Shown here: positions 22,049 to 30,278 of the stretch, one piece after another
Numbering within the stretch: the stretch's first letter is position 1
Layout: every line of letters begins with the position of its first letter
Assembly (NCBI GenBank): GCA_037968895.1
Contig: JBBKWJ010000048.1
Span: 1-59,611, forward strand
Reading direction: 5' to 3'
Length of the DNA: 59,611 nt
Origin: JBBKWJ01 sp037968895
GTDB taxonomy: Bacteria; Actinomycetota; Acidimicrobiia; Acidimicrobiales; SZUA-35
The notes under the pieces: model-generated
The model's input: the letters and a program-made list of their open reading frames with translations, nothing else
The model's database searches: none
Told to the model about the DNA's origin: nothing
Program-made: the position numbers and the translations under genes

Positions 22049-24217
22049 ATGACTTCTGCGCCCTTGACCCTTGGAGATCTTGCTGCCCTGCCGGTCGGTC
22101 GCCTCAAGGGGGTGAGCCCAAAGAAGGAGAAAGGGCTGCACAAGTCCGAGATCTTCAATGTGCTCGATCTCCTCACTCACTACCCTCGCCGCTACCTCGA
22201 TCGTACGAAGGAAGCAAAGATTGACGACATGGTCGAGGGTGAAGAAGCAAGCATCTTTGTCACAGTCGTGAAGACGTCGGGTCGTCGCATCAAAGGCAAT
22301 CGATCCATGGTGACGAGCATAGTGACCGACGGCCAGTCAACGCTCTCTCTCACGTTCTTCAATCAGGCATGGCGAGAGCGGCAGCTACAGCCGGGAGCCC
22401 AGGCGATGGTCTTTGGCAAGCTCACAAGCTTCCGTGGCAACCGGCAGATGAGCAGCCCCATCGTCGATCTCGTCGGGGATCGGACCGGGAAGATCATCCC
22501 CGTTTACCCACAGTCGGAGAAGAGCGGTCTACACACTTGGGACATCGCCGCGTTAGTTGACGAAGCATTGCGTCGCAGTCTGCCGCCGAAGGGCCGTGGC
22601 CTTCTCGACCCGCTGCCGATGATGTTGCTCGATCGTCACGACTTCATCGATAGGGGCGCAGCCTTCGGAGGAATCCACAACCCGACGACGATGGGTGAGG
22701 TGAGTGCGGCGCGGAAGCGGCTGGTATTCGAAGAGCTATTTCGTATGCAATTGGCGCTTGTGATGAGAAAGCGGACCATTGAGGCAACTGAAGTTGGTCT
22801 CGCGCACAACGTCGGCGGTCCTCTTGTCGAACGGTTTCGTGAGGCACTGCCGTTTCCGCTCACGGGTGCGCAGGTCAGAACAATTGACGAGATCGCATCC
22901 GACCTGGCCCGGCCGATCCCGATGCACCGCTTGCTCCAGGGCGATGTGGGTGCAGGCAAGACGCTCGTCGCTGTCGCCTCGATGCTCGCTGCGGTCGACG
23001 GCGGTCATCAGGCTGCGCTCATGGCACCCACCGAGGTTCTGGCCGAGCAGCACTTTGCCGGCATCCGTCGACTGCTCCAGGATCTCCAAGTTCCTGATTC
23101 GAACACGCTGCTTGGCGAGCGTCCGCTCAAGGTCGAGCTTCTGAGTAACCGAGTTGCAACGGCTGATCGGAAGCGTATTCTCAACGAACTCATCCTGGGG
23201 CAGATCGACCTGATCGTCGGAACCCACTCGCTGATTCAAGACGCCGTAACGTTCGCGTCGCTCGGCGTGGTCGTGATTGATGAACAACATCGATTTGGTG
23301 TCGAGCAACGGGCGGCTCTGCGTGAGAAGTCGTACGGCGACGAACTGCCTGATGTCCTTGTGATGACCGCAACGCCGATTCCGAGAACGGCAGCTATGAC
23401 CGTCTACGGCGACCTCGACGTCTCTGTTCTTGACGAGCTCCCGCCGGGCCGTACGCCAATCTTGACTCGTTGGGTCGAGGCCCCGGGCACCCTCGAGAAC
23501 GATGAGGGAGCGAGTGACCGTCAGTTCATGTGGGACGAAATCAAGGAGCAGATCGCCGAGGGGCGCCAGGCGTTTATCGTGTGTCCGCTCATCGGTGAGT
23601 CAGAGAATATGGAAGTTGCATCCGCAGAGCTGACGCACGAGCGACTACATCACGTCGAGCTTCAGGGTCTTCGTCTCGGATTGCTCCACGGCCGTCTGGC
23701 GAGCGAGGAAAAGGACGAGACGATGGACGCGTTCCGTCAAGGTGAGCTTGATGTGCTCGTGGCTACCACCGTCATTGAGGTCGGCGTCGATGTTCCAAAC
23801 GCGACTGTAATGGTGATTTTGGATGCCGATCGCTTTGGTATCGCTCAGCTGCATCAGCTTCGTGGTCGAGTTGGCCGAGGCGCCCACGCGTCGACATGCT
23901 GGCTCGTCGGGGCGCCAACAACGCCTGATGGTGAAGCCAGACTTGCTGCGCTTGTGGCCTCGACCGATGGGTTCGAACTCGCCGAGGTTGACCTCGAACT
24001 GCGAGGCGAGGGCACCATTCTCGGTGAGCGACAGAAGGGGAAGAACGACCTCAAGTTGGCGTCGCTGCGTCGCGATCGAAACGTGGTTATCGCAGCCAGA
24101 AAGGCGGCAATCGAGATTCTCGATGACGACCCTGGGCTACGGAAGAACAGCGCGCTGCTCGCCGAACTCGAGTTGTTCCTCGACGACGCCGATCGAGAGT
24201 TCTTGCTCAAAGGTTGA
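22049..24217 (+). CDS. recG: ATP-dependent DNA helicase RecG
   Basis: A 722-residue SF2 helicase. The N-terminal wedge/OB region (LLTHYPRRYLDRT, SLTFFNQAWRERQLQPG) is followed by the motor: MHRLLQGDVGAGKTLVAVAS (Walker A), MAPTEVLAEQHF (Ia), GTHSLIQD, VVIDEQHRFGVEQR (DEQH), MTATPIPRTAAM (III), GRQAFIVCPLI, LLHGRLASEEKDETM (IV), VEVGVDVPNATVMV and QLHQLRGRVGRG (V-VI). RecG remodels stalled replication forks and Holliday junctions. ATG 22049 (MTSAPLTLGDLAALP) starts the conserved part; upstream in-frame codons are unlikely. A strong terminator follows. Confidence 0.96.
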   Translation: MTSAPLTLGDLAALPVGRLKGVSPKKEKGLHKSEIFNVLDLLTHYPRRYLDRTKEAKIDDMVEGEEASIFVTVVKTSGRRIKGNRSMVTSIVTDGQSTLSLTFFNQAWRERQLQPGAQAMVFGKLTSFRGNRQMSSPIVDLVGDRTGKIIPVYPQSEKSGLHTWDIAALVDEALRRSLPPKGRGLLDPLPMMLLDRHDFIDRGAAFGGIHNPTTMGEVSAARKRLVFEELFRMQLALVMRKRTIEATEVGLAHNVGGPLVERFREALPFPLTGAQVRTIDEIASDLARPIPMHRLLQGDVGAGKTLVAVASMLAAVDGGHQAALMAPTEVLAEQHFAGIRRLLQDLQVPDSNTLLGERPLKVELLSNRVATADRKRILNELILGQIDLIVGTHSLIQDAVTFASLGVVVIDEQHRFGVEQRAALREKSYGDELPDVLVMTATPIPRTAAMTVYGDLDVSVLDELPPGRTPILTRWVEAPGTLENDEGASDRQFMWDEIKEQIAEGRQAFIVCPLIGESENMEVASAELTHERLHHVELQGLRLGLLHGRLASEEKDETMDAFRQGELDVLVATTVIEVGVDVPNATVMVILDADRFGIAQLHQLRGRVGRGAHASTCWLVGAPTTPDGEARLAALVASTDGFELAEVDLELRGEGTILGERQKGKNDLKLASLRRDRNVVIAARKAAIEILDDDPGLRKNSALLAELELFLDDADREFLLKG

Positions 24218-24220
24218 CAC

Positions 24221-24252
24221 ACGTTGGCCCGGGTCGAAACCCGGGCCAACGT
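24221..24252 (+). terminator. Intrinsic terminator of recG, possibly bidirectional
   Basis: A perfect 14-bp stem (24221-24234 with 24239-24252) with a CGAA loop lies directly after the recG stop. It is followed by a T-rich stretch (GTTTGAATGTTGTTTGGG) on the plus strand. It also sits just beyond the 3' end of the convergent redox lipoprotein gene. Confidence 0.85.
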
Positions 24253-24272
24253 CGTTTGAATGTTGTTTGGGA

Positions 24273-24815
24273 CTAGCTGTTCTGGAGCTGCTCAATCGCG
24301 TCGGCCAAACCGTCGGCACCGAGCCCACCATTGTGCAAAGTCGCCGTCCCGTCATCATTGAGGAAGACGAACGCAGGCTGGGACCGAATCCCAAAGCGCT
24401 CCCAGATCGTCCCGTCGTCATCGACGGTATGGGGGAACGCGCCGACCGCAAGCGTCGAAATAAACTCTTCGATGTCGCCTTGGTCGGCCCTTCCGGCCAT
24501 TCCGATGAACTCGACGTCAGTGCCGTACTTCAGTTGTGCCTCTACGACCGCAGGGGCTTCTGCTCGACAAGTAGTTCACCAAGGCGCCCAAAACCAGAGC
24601 ACCGCGTCTTGTCCTTCGAGTGAGCCGAATTCGAGTTGGGATCCGTCGACGGTTGTAGCCGTAAGGTCGTAGACCGATGATGTTTCACCACCGGCGACTT
24701 CCGTCGTTGCCGCCTCGCCTCCGCCGCACGCTGCAGCGACCAGCGATCCAGCCGCGACAAGCGGCACGATGCGGGTCCAGCGCCGACTCGTCCTTTGTGT
24801 CCGTCGTTTGGTCAT
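24273..24815 (-). CDS. DsbE/DsbF-like secreted thioredoxin-fold lipoprotein, probable selenoprotein (in-frame TGA at Sec80)
   Basis: A 180-residue frame if the TGA at 24578-24576 is read as selenocysteine. Residues 1-29 are a lipoprotein signal (RRWTRIVPLVAAGSLVAAAC, lipid Cys30). Residues ~48-180 are a thioredoxin-like domain: AVLWFWAPW, then TGA, then TTCRAEAP. The motif is thus WAPW-U-TTC, with the stop codon exactly where the first CxxC cysteine belongs. The frame continues unbroken with FIGMAGRADQGDIEEF, WERFGIRSQPAFVF (cis-Pro loop) and FLNDDGTATLHNGG. The pattern is close to mycobacterial DsbF (AVLWFWTPWC). GATGAGG precedes ATG 24815. Expected role is oxidation or isomerisation of extracytoplasmic cysteines. 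A plain nonsense mutation is the alternative. Confidence 0.85.
24542..24575 (-). promoter_or_regulatory. Candidate selenocysteine insertion (bSECIS-like) stem-loop
   Basis: Directly after the TGA the minus strand can fold GCAG (24563-24560) with CTGC (24553-24550) around an AAGCCC loop. The stem extends by CGA/TCG across a GG bulge. Alternatively, outer arms CTAC (24574-24571) and GTAG (24545-24542) pair. The loop G lies 19 bases from the TGA, within the usual distance for bacterial SECIS elements. The usual G in the first two loop positions is absent unless the top pair opens, so this is tentative. Confidence 0.35.
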
Positions 24816-25029
24816 GGCTGCCTCATCCTTGGCGTTCCTTTGCTCGATCGAGGTCCGCCTATTGCTGCGGAAGCGTCGACCATAGGCCGTCGTGCAACCA
24901 ACCAGCAGCAGCGCGCTCCTATTCCCCTTGAATTGAGCCTGTGGCGGGCGTGCCCTCGCCAGAGGCTGGCGTTTCGAGCCAGGATCAGCCAGAGTGGACG
25001 TACCGTGGCCGCCCGAGTGGAGATTGTGC

Positions 25030-26448
25030 GTGGAAGAGATTGATATCACTGACCCTGAGTTACGGCCTCTCAGCGGTCTAGGCGATGCTGAAGCTTGGGC
25101 GATGGTCGAGTCGTCGCCAGACGGCATGATCCTCGCTGATCAGAATGGTGTGATGCTTCTTGTCAACCGCCAGATCGAGGTGCTCTTCGGGTTTGACCGA
25201 GGCGAGCTCCTTGGTCGTGAGGTTGAAAAGCTGCTTCCCGAGCGCTTCAGGTCCAAACATACGGCCCACCGGACTCGCTATCGAGCGAAACCCGTCGTCC
25301 GAGCGATGGGGTCGGGCCTCGATCTATGGGCCACTAGGAAAGATGGCACGGAGTTTCCAGTCGAAGTCTCTCTCAGCCCGCTCACGACTCGACAGGGACT
25401 GCGAGTGGTCGCGACTATTCGCGACATCCACAAACGGGTGGCTTCAGAAGCCCATAACTACGCGGTGCTCCACGCGATCGACCGAGTTCATGATGGCGTC
25501 TTCATGTTTGACGCTGAATCTCTTCGATTTGAGTACGTAAACCAGGGAGCGGTCGACCAACTGGGCTATTCGCGTAGCGAGTTGCTCGAAATGTCCCCGC
25601 TTCACATCAAGCCGTTGTTCACTGAGGCTGGATTCCGCGAGGTTCTCGAGACTTTGGTGAGGGGCGAGGTCGAATCACAAGTCGTTACGACCGTCCATCG
25701 ACGCAAGGACGGGTTCGACATCCCGGTTGAGATAATTCTGGAGTACCCGCCACCGCCACCAGGCCCAGACCAACGACGAATGGTCGTCGCGCTCGTGCGC
25801 GACGTAACAGATCGTCTTGCGGCGGATGAGGCCGTGAGAGCCAAGGAACGCACCCAGGGCCGGCTCGAAGATCGAGAGCGATTAGCGCGCGACCTCCACG
25901 ACCTCGTCATTCAGCAGCTCTTCGCTTCGGGCATGGGCCTGCAGTCGGTCCATCGCCTGATCAAAAATGAGGCAGCAGCGAAGCGCGTTATGGACACAGT
26001 CGATCAACTCGACCAGACCATTGCTCAGCTTCGCGCCTCGATCTTCAATCTGACGGCTCCGTTGCCAGGGACGCCAGAAAGTCAGATCGGCGCAGTCGTG
26101 TCGCACGCGGCGTCGCAACTCGGCTTCGAGCCTGAACTCGACATAGACGACGCGGCGGGAATTGTCGCCGGCCCGATACTTGACCACTTGCTACCGACGC
26201 TTACCGAGGCGCTATCCAACGTTGTTCGTCACGCCAGTGCCTCTCGAGTGAGCGTCAGTGTTCGCCGCGTTCCGACCGGTCTTGAACTTCACGTTGTAGA
26301 CAACGGTGTCGGCTTCGACCCAGAAACGCCGCGTGGGAACGGGCTCGCAAACCTTGCCGCCAGGGCTCACGAGCTTGGTGGGACGGTCACAATCACGAGC
26401 GCCCACGACGGGTCAGGCACGACGCTGCGCTGGACAGCCGCAACCTGA
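25030..26448 (+). CDS. Cytoplasmic PAS-PAS sensor histidine kinase (NarL-partner, HisKA_3 type)
   Basis: A 472-residue soluble kinase. The first PAS domain is at about 18-130 (WAMVESSPDGMILADQNGVMLLVNRQIEVLFGF, RKDGTEFPVEVSLSPL). A second PAS is at about 140-265 (GVFMFDAESLRFEYVNQGAVDQLGYSRSELL, HRRKDGFDIPVEIILEY). A HisKA_3 dimerisation helix follows with the phospho-acceptor His in RERLARDLHDLVIQQLFASGMGL, then HATPase with the N-box LTEALSNVVRHASA and DNGVGFDP. No membrane span is present. GTG 25030 is chosen because a GGAG lies seven bases upstream; GTG 24994 is an alternative. No response regulator is adjacent, so this is an orphan kinase. Confidence 0.9.
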   Translation: MEEIDITDPELRPLSGLGDAEAWAMVESSPDGMILADQNGVMLLVNRQIEVLFGFDRGELLGREVEKLLPERFRSKHTAHRTRYRAKPVVRAMGSGLDLWATRKDGTEFPVEVSLSPLTTRQGLRVVATIRDIHKRVASEAHNYAVLHAIDRVHDGVFMFDAESLRFEYVNQGAVDQLGYSRSELLEMSPLHIKPLFTEAGFREVLETLVRGEVESQVVTTVHRRKDGFDIPVEIILEYPPPPPGPDQRRMVVALVRDVTDRLAADEAVRAKERTQGRLEDRERLARDLHDLVIQQLFASGMGLQSVHRLIKNEAAAKRVMDTVDQLDQTIAQLRASIFNLTAPLPGTPESQIGAVVSHAASQLGFEPELDIDDAAGIVAGPILDHLLPTLTEALSNVVRHASASRVSVSVRRVPTGLELHVVDNGVGFDPETPRGNGLANLAARAHELGGTVTITSAHDGSGTTLRWTAAT

Positions 26449-26449
26449 C

Positions 26450-26470
26450 GTGACCATGTCCCCTGGTCAC
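26450..26470 (+). terminator. Short hairpin after the PAS kinase
   Basis: GTGACCA (26450-26456) and TGGTCAC (26464-26470) form a seven-pair stem with a seven-base loop two bases after the kinase stop. There is no T-run, so termination strength is doubtful. Confidence 0.4.
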
Positions 26471-26555
26471 TGCTGGTTCCGTGCCGTATCGTCCGCGGCA
26501 TGGCACCGCAGCCTTTCTCTTTTCTGAGTCAGCATGATCGAGCTAGCCAGGTCCG

Positions 26556-27503
26556 ATGACAACGGCGCTCTGGATATTCGTCGTCGTCGCTGGGTTCTCG
26601 ATAACGCTCCTTGCCAGTAGCCGCGCTGTTACCGACGCGACGAAGCTTGCGAAGGGTTCTCGTCTGCCACCGTTCTTCATTGGCATGACGTTGTTGGCCA
26701 TCGGCACTGACCTACCCGAGATCGCGAACTCAATCGTTGCTTCGTACACCGACAACGGTGACGTCAATGTTGGTGACTCGATTGGTTCGACGGCAACACA
26801 GCTTACGCTCGTCCTTGGTTTGCTGCCGTTCGCCGGTTACGCAATTCCGCTGGGTGAACCTGGCTCGAGACGGCTTCGAGGTTTGCAGGCGACCGCCTGG
26901 TTGACTGCGCTCGCCGTCCTTCTCGTTGCGGTGCTCCTGTCCGACGACCGGATCGGGCGTTTCGATGCTGTTGTGCTGATTATTGCGTGGGCCGCCGGTA
27001 GCCGGCTCGTCTATAGCTATACCCGCATGGAGCCTCAACTCACTCTGCAGCAGAAGGCTTCCAACCGTGGTCAGCTGATTCTGCGGTTGCTTGGTTCCGT
27101 TGTCGCAATCGCGGTCGGAGCCAGCCTCGCCGTCACTGGGGTCACCGAGATAGCCGAGCTTTGGGGCATGCCAGCGTTCATCATCGCCTATTTCGGGGCC
27201 TCCATCGGCACCTCATTACCTGAGCTCGTCGTCGATATCACTGCCCTTCGGCGGGGCGAGACTGGGCTAGCAATCGGTGACATCCTTGGCTCGTCGTTCG
27301 TAGACGCGACGCTCTCGATCGCTATCGGCCCGCTGCTGTTTCCGACGACGATTGACGGACGGCTCGCAATAACCGGCTCGATGGTGGCGTTGGGCGCGGC
27401 AGTCGTCGTCGCCCTGCTGCTTGGCCGCGGTGGAAATCACGATCGGCGGACTGGTCTCATTCTTCTATTGGTCTATGCCGCGAGTTGGCCGATTCTGCTT
27501 TGA
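26556..27503 (+). CDS. Sodium/calcium exchanger family (CaCA) membrane protein
   Basis: A 315-residue protein with about ten membrane spans and the two inverted alpha-repeats of the family. Repeat one is FFIGMTLLAIGTDLPEIANSIVAS with DSIGSTATQ. Repeat two is FIIAYFGASIGTSLPELVVDITA with AIGDILGSSFVDA. The paired acidic residues in GTDLPE and GTSLPE line the ion site in characterised members. It should exchange Ca2+ or another cation against Na+ or H+ at the cytoplasmic membrane. ATG 26556 is preceded by AGGTCCG, an acceptable ribosome site. The upstream 107 bases hold a small hairpin and no gene. Confidence 0.9.
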   Translation: MTTALWIFVVVAGFSITLLASSRAVTDATKLAKGSRLPPFFIGMTLLAIGTDLPEIANSIVASYTDNGDVNVGDSIGSTATQLTLVLGLLPFAGYAIPLGEPGSRRLRGLQATAWLTALAVLLVAVLLSDDRIGRFDAVVLIIAWAAGSRLVYSYTRMEPQLTLQQKASNRGQLILRLLGSVVAIAVGASLAVTGVTEIAELWGMPAFIIAYFGASIGTSLPELVVDITALRRGETGLAIGDILGSSFVDATLSIAIGPLLFPTTIDGRLAITGSMVALGAAVVVALLLGRGGNHDRRTGLILLLVYAASWPILL

Positions 27504-27545
27504 CGTCAAAATTCGTGGCCTTGGCCCCTTGTCCACCACTGCGCC

Positions 27546-28514
27546 GTGGTCGAACGTAATGATATGGCCCTCCGGCTGAAGCCGAACCGACCCCTTTCCG
27601 ATGAAATCCGCCGTCTCACCGACCGGCGGTTGGCTGTCGCTCTGAAGCGCCTTGATCGGGTCGATCAAGCGAACCACGAGTCTGTCGAAGACGCGGTCTT
27701 CGAAGTGAGGAAAAAGTGCAAGCAGGTGCGGGCGATTGCCAAGTCGGTGCGCGTCCCGCTTGGCGATGAGTATTTCTTGTTCAACCAACTGGTCCGTGAG
27801 GCAGCCGGTGAACTCGCACCGCTCCGCGATGCCCATGCAGCGTTGAAGACGGTGGATGATCTCCGTTCAGACAGTGAGAAAAAACGGCGCAAGGACCTCG
27901 ACGTCGTGCTCGCAAAGCAAACCGAGGTTGTCCAGGGAACGATGGAACGATTGCTGATCGACGAGAGTCGTCTTCGCCGCTGCTCGGAGCTGCTCACCCT
28001 CGCCCGCGGCCGAGTAGTGCAGTGGAACCTGCCAGATGATCCCGAGATTCTTGCGGTCGGGATTCGAGCCATATTCAAGAAAGGAAAACGCGAGTTTGGT
28101 GCAGCAAGGCGCGAGCTGACAACCGATCGTCTTCATCGATGGCGTAGTTCGGTGAAAGTACTCTGGTATGAAACGCGAATGATCGAAGCCGCAGCACCCG
28201 ATGTGCTGACTCCGCTTGTTGAGCAGCTTGACGAATTAGCTCAAATCCTTGGTGCAGATCACGATCTCACAATTCTCATTGAGCGACTTGAGTCCAAGCC
28301 GAAGCAGGCGGGTGGGAAGAAACGCTCAAGGCGGGCCGTGAAAGCGGCGCGAAAGCAGCGGAAGCGGCTACGGAAAGAGGCGATTCGGCGAGGTGCACCC
28401 ATCTACGAGCAATCGACGGGGGATTTCGCCGAGCAGATTGTCGGACACTGGCTGGGTTTCGCTACCTCCTCAGCGACGCGCGAAGTCGATCCAGAAAGGG
28501 GAGCTGCCCTTTGA
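27546..28514 (+). CDS. CHAD domain protein
   Basis: A 322-residue basic, helical protein. EDAVFEVRKKCKQVRAIAKSVR, FNQLVREAAGELAPLRDAHAAL, LHRWRSSVKVLWYETRMIE and LAQILGADHDLTILIERLE show the CHAD (conserved histidine alpha-helical) repeat pattern with its conserved basic residues and His. CHAD domains bind polyphosphate, so association with polyphosphate granules is likely. No CYTH domain or polyphosphate kinase is next to it. The C-terminal region is very Lys/Arg-rich. GTG 27546 is used; ATG 27564 is an alternative. The 3' end overlaps the convergent Nudix gene by 53 bases. Confidence 0.88.
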   Translation: MVERNDMALRLKPNRPLSDEIRRLTDRRLAVALKRLDRVDQANHESVEDAVFEVRKKCKQVRAIAKSVRVPLGDEYFLFNQLVREAAGELAPLRDAHAALKTVDDLRSDSEKKRRKDLDVVLAKQTEVVQGTMERLLIDESRLRRCSELLTLARGRVVQWNLPDDPEILAVGIRAIFKKGKREFGAARRELTTDRLHRWRSSVKVLWYETRMIEAAAPDVLTPLVEQLDELAQILGADHDLTILIERLESKPKQAGGKKRSRRAVKAARKQRKRLRKEAIRRGAPIYEQSTGDFAEQIVGHWLGFATSSATREVDPERGAAL

Positions 28515-28929
28515 CAAGCAGGGTCTCGGCGGCCGAGATGGATACCCACTCTGCCCGGTCCATCTCGGGGAAGTTGGCCATGACACCAGATCCTCGCGGC
28601 CACTCCATTTCAAAGGTGTTGCTGACTGCCGCTACCGCGTCAAAGTCTCCTTGTCGAGCAAACACGCGGATCAGCTTCTTGCCTGACCGTACGGATCCCA
28701 GATCGACGCTTGGTCCGGCTGGAGCCGGCACGCCCATCTCCTCCGCGAACTCTCGCTCGGCGACGGCGAGATGGTCACTCTCTCCTTCGTCGTGGATCCC
28801 TTTGGGAATGGACCACGCGTGTTCGTTTTTCCGCGCCCAGAACGGCCCGCCCATATGGGCAATCAATACTTCGAGGCTCCCGTCGGGGGCCGTCCGGTGC
28901 AACAGGAGGCCTGAGCTGTCAACTGGCAC
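28462..28929 (-). CDS. Nudix hydrolase
   Basis: A 155-residue protein with a Nudix box GIHDEGESDHLAVAEREFAEEMGV (G-x5-E-x7-RE-x2-EE-x-G), preceded by HAWSIPKG. The opening SSGLLLHRTAPDGSLEVLIAHMGGPFW resembles NTP-pyrophosphohydrolases of the MutT/YfcD-like group sometimes annotated as DNA mismatch repair-like. Substrate unknown. The GTG start at 28929 has AAGGAG four bases upstream. It follows a small zinc-ribbon gene on the same strand by 33 bases. Confidence 0.9.
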   Translation of the reverse strand: MPVDSSGLLLHRTAPDGSLEVLIAHMGGPFWARKNEHAWSIPKGIHDEGESDHLAVAEREFAEEMGVPAPAGPSVDLGSVRSGKKLIRVFARQGDFDAVAAVSNTFEMEWPRGSGVMANFPEMDRAEWVSISAAETLLVKGQLPFLDRLRASLRR

Positions 28930-28962
28930 GCTGCTCCTTATATTCGTGCAAGGACGTGAGTG

Positions 28963-29133
28963 CTAATAGTCGTCTGAGTCGGCATCGCCGATCACGATGT
29001 CCCAACGGTCGAGGCAATCGCGACAGCGATAGGGGAGCACCGTGCCAGGTTCGAGGGGCCCGTCCTCGGGGAACCAGCCAAGGGGGAAACACGCACCGCC
29101 ACAGTCGACGCAGACGATTTCAAGGTCAGGCAT
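28963..29133 (-). CDS. Small zinc-ribbon-like protein
   Basis: A 56-residue acidic protein (MPDLEIVCVDCGGACFPLGWFPEDG...YRCRDCLDRWDIVIGD) with two CxxC knuckles, VCVDCGG and YRCRDC, as in small rubredoxin/zinc-ribbon proteins. ATG 29133 is chosen because the frame upstream overlaps the divergent rsmD start antisense. Function unknown. Confidence 0.72.
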   Translation of the reverse strand: MPDLEIVCVDCGGACFPLGWFPEDGPLEPGTVLPYRCRDCLDRWDIVIGDADSDDY

Positions 29134-29181
29134 GATCACCGTCGCGACACTAGCGGCCAAGCTCTCAGCTAGCTTGTGGCG

Positions 29182-29739
29182 ATGCGTATTGTTGCTGGCA
29201 CTGCCAGAGGGAGGCGGATCCTCGCCCCAGACGGCCAGGCGACTCGGCCTATCACCGACCGGGCCAAAGAGGGCATCTTCAACATGCTCTCGAGCATCAT
29301 TGGCATCGAGGAGGGGTTCGATGACCTCGTGGTGCACGACTTTTTTGCCGGTAGCGGCTCATTCGGCCTCGAATGTCTTAGCCGCGGCGCAGCTCATGTG
29401 ACCTTCGTCGAACGGGGTCGCGATGCGACGCGCGTTATTCAGCAGAATCTTGACACGTTCGGATTCAGCGGTCGCGCCACCATCCTGGCGTCATCAGTCG
29501 AGTCGGTGATGCCGACTATCGGACGAGCTGATGTGGCGTTTTGCGACCCTCCCTATCCAGATGATCCCTGGTCAACAATCCTCTCCACAATTTCTGCTGA
29601 CCTCTTTGTCGGGCATGCAGAGCGGCCGATACCGCTCGACGACACCTGGGTAGAACTGAAGCGCCGGAAATATGGTCGATCTCACATAGTCCTTGCGAAG
29701 CCGAACGATTCCGACGCGTATGACAGCACTGCCCTATAA
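29182..29739 (+). CDS. rsmD: 16S rRNA (guanine(966)-N(2))-methyltransferase RsmD
   Basis: A 185-residue class I methyltransferase: MRIVAGTARGRRI, TRPITDRAKEGIFNML, SAM-binding loop DFFAGSGSFGLECLSRGA, FVERGRDATRVIQQNL, and the catalytic motif FCDPPYPDD. It methylates G966 of 16S rRNA during 30S assembly. ATG 29182 is preferred to the GTG two codons upstream. It starts the plus-strand run that leads to smc; coaD follows after 59 bases, the usual actinobacterial pairing. Confidence 0.94.
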   Translation: MRIVAGTARGRRILAPDGQATRPITDRAKEGIFNMLSSIIGIEEGFDDLVVHDFFAGSGSFGLECLSRGAAHVTFVERGRDATRVIQQNLDTFGFSGRATILASSVESVMPTIGRADVAFCDPPYPDDPWSTILSTISADLFVGHAERPIPLDDTWVELKRRKYGRSHIVLAKPNDSDAYDSTAL

Positions 29740-29798
29740 TCGGCAACTGGGTGGAGCTGGAGTTTGTTGCCGCGTCGCGGCTTCTTTCTGACTGGACG

Positions 29799-30278
29799 AT
29801 GATGACAACAGCGCTGTACCCAGGCTCATTTGACCCAATCCACAACGGCCACATCGCCATTGTCGAAGACGCCACCTTGATGTTTGACGCCGTAATCATC
29901 GGTGTCGGGCACAACCCCGAGAAGCCATCAGGATTCTTCCTGCCCGAACAACGCGTTGAGTTGATTCGTGCTGCCGTTGCGCATTTGCCTACCGTAACCG
30001 TCGAGCTCTTCGCTGGACTCGTAACCACGGCGGCCAACGCACTCGGCGCACAAGTTCTCTTGAAGGGCGTCAGGGGCGCAATCGACCTTGATACCGAAAT
30101 GCAGCAGGCCCACATGAATCGGATCACCGCCGGCGTGCCTACCGTGCTGTTACCCGCCAACAACCTTTCGGCATCCGTGTCGAGTACGTATGTGCGACAA
30201 ATCGCCCTAATGGGCGGAGATATCAGCGCCGTGGTCCCGGCCGTTGTCGCACGAGCAATCGAGGAGAGAGTCGCATGA
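29799..30278 (+). CDS. coaD: Phosphopantetheine adenylyltransferase
   Basis: A 159-residue nucleotidyltransferase: TALYPGSFDPIHNGHI (substrate loop and HxGH-type motif), VIIGVGHNPEKPSGFF, VLLKGVRGAIDLDTEMQQAHMN and NNLSASVSSTYVRQIA (the ISST-type nucleotide motif). It makes dephospho-CoA in the fourth step of CoA synthesis. Start is ATG 29799 or the next codon. The TGA overlaps the sepIVA ATG by four bases. Confidence 0.95.
   Translation: MMTTALYPGSFDPIHNGHIAIVEDATLMFDAVIIGVGHNPEKPSGFFLPEQRVELIRAAVAHLPTVTVELFAGLVTTAANALGAQVLLKGVRGAIDLDTEMQQAHMNRITAGVPTVLLPANNLSASVSSTYVRQIALMGGDISAVVPAVVARAIEERVA

Noticed and set aside
24273..24815. Reading the redox lipoprotein as two separate genes or a simple pseudogene
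   Set aside because: Both halves share one frame and form a single thioredoxin domain; the TGA is exactly at the active-site Cys and no other lesion exists. A nonsense mutation cannot be fully excluded and is stated as the alternative.
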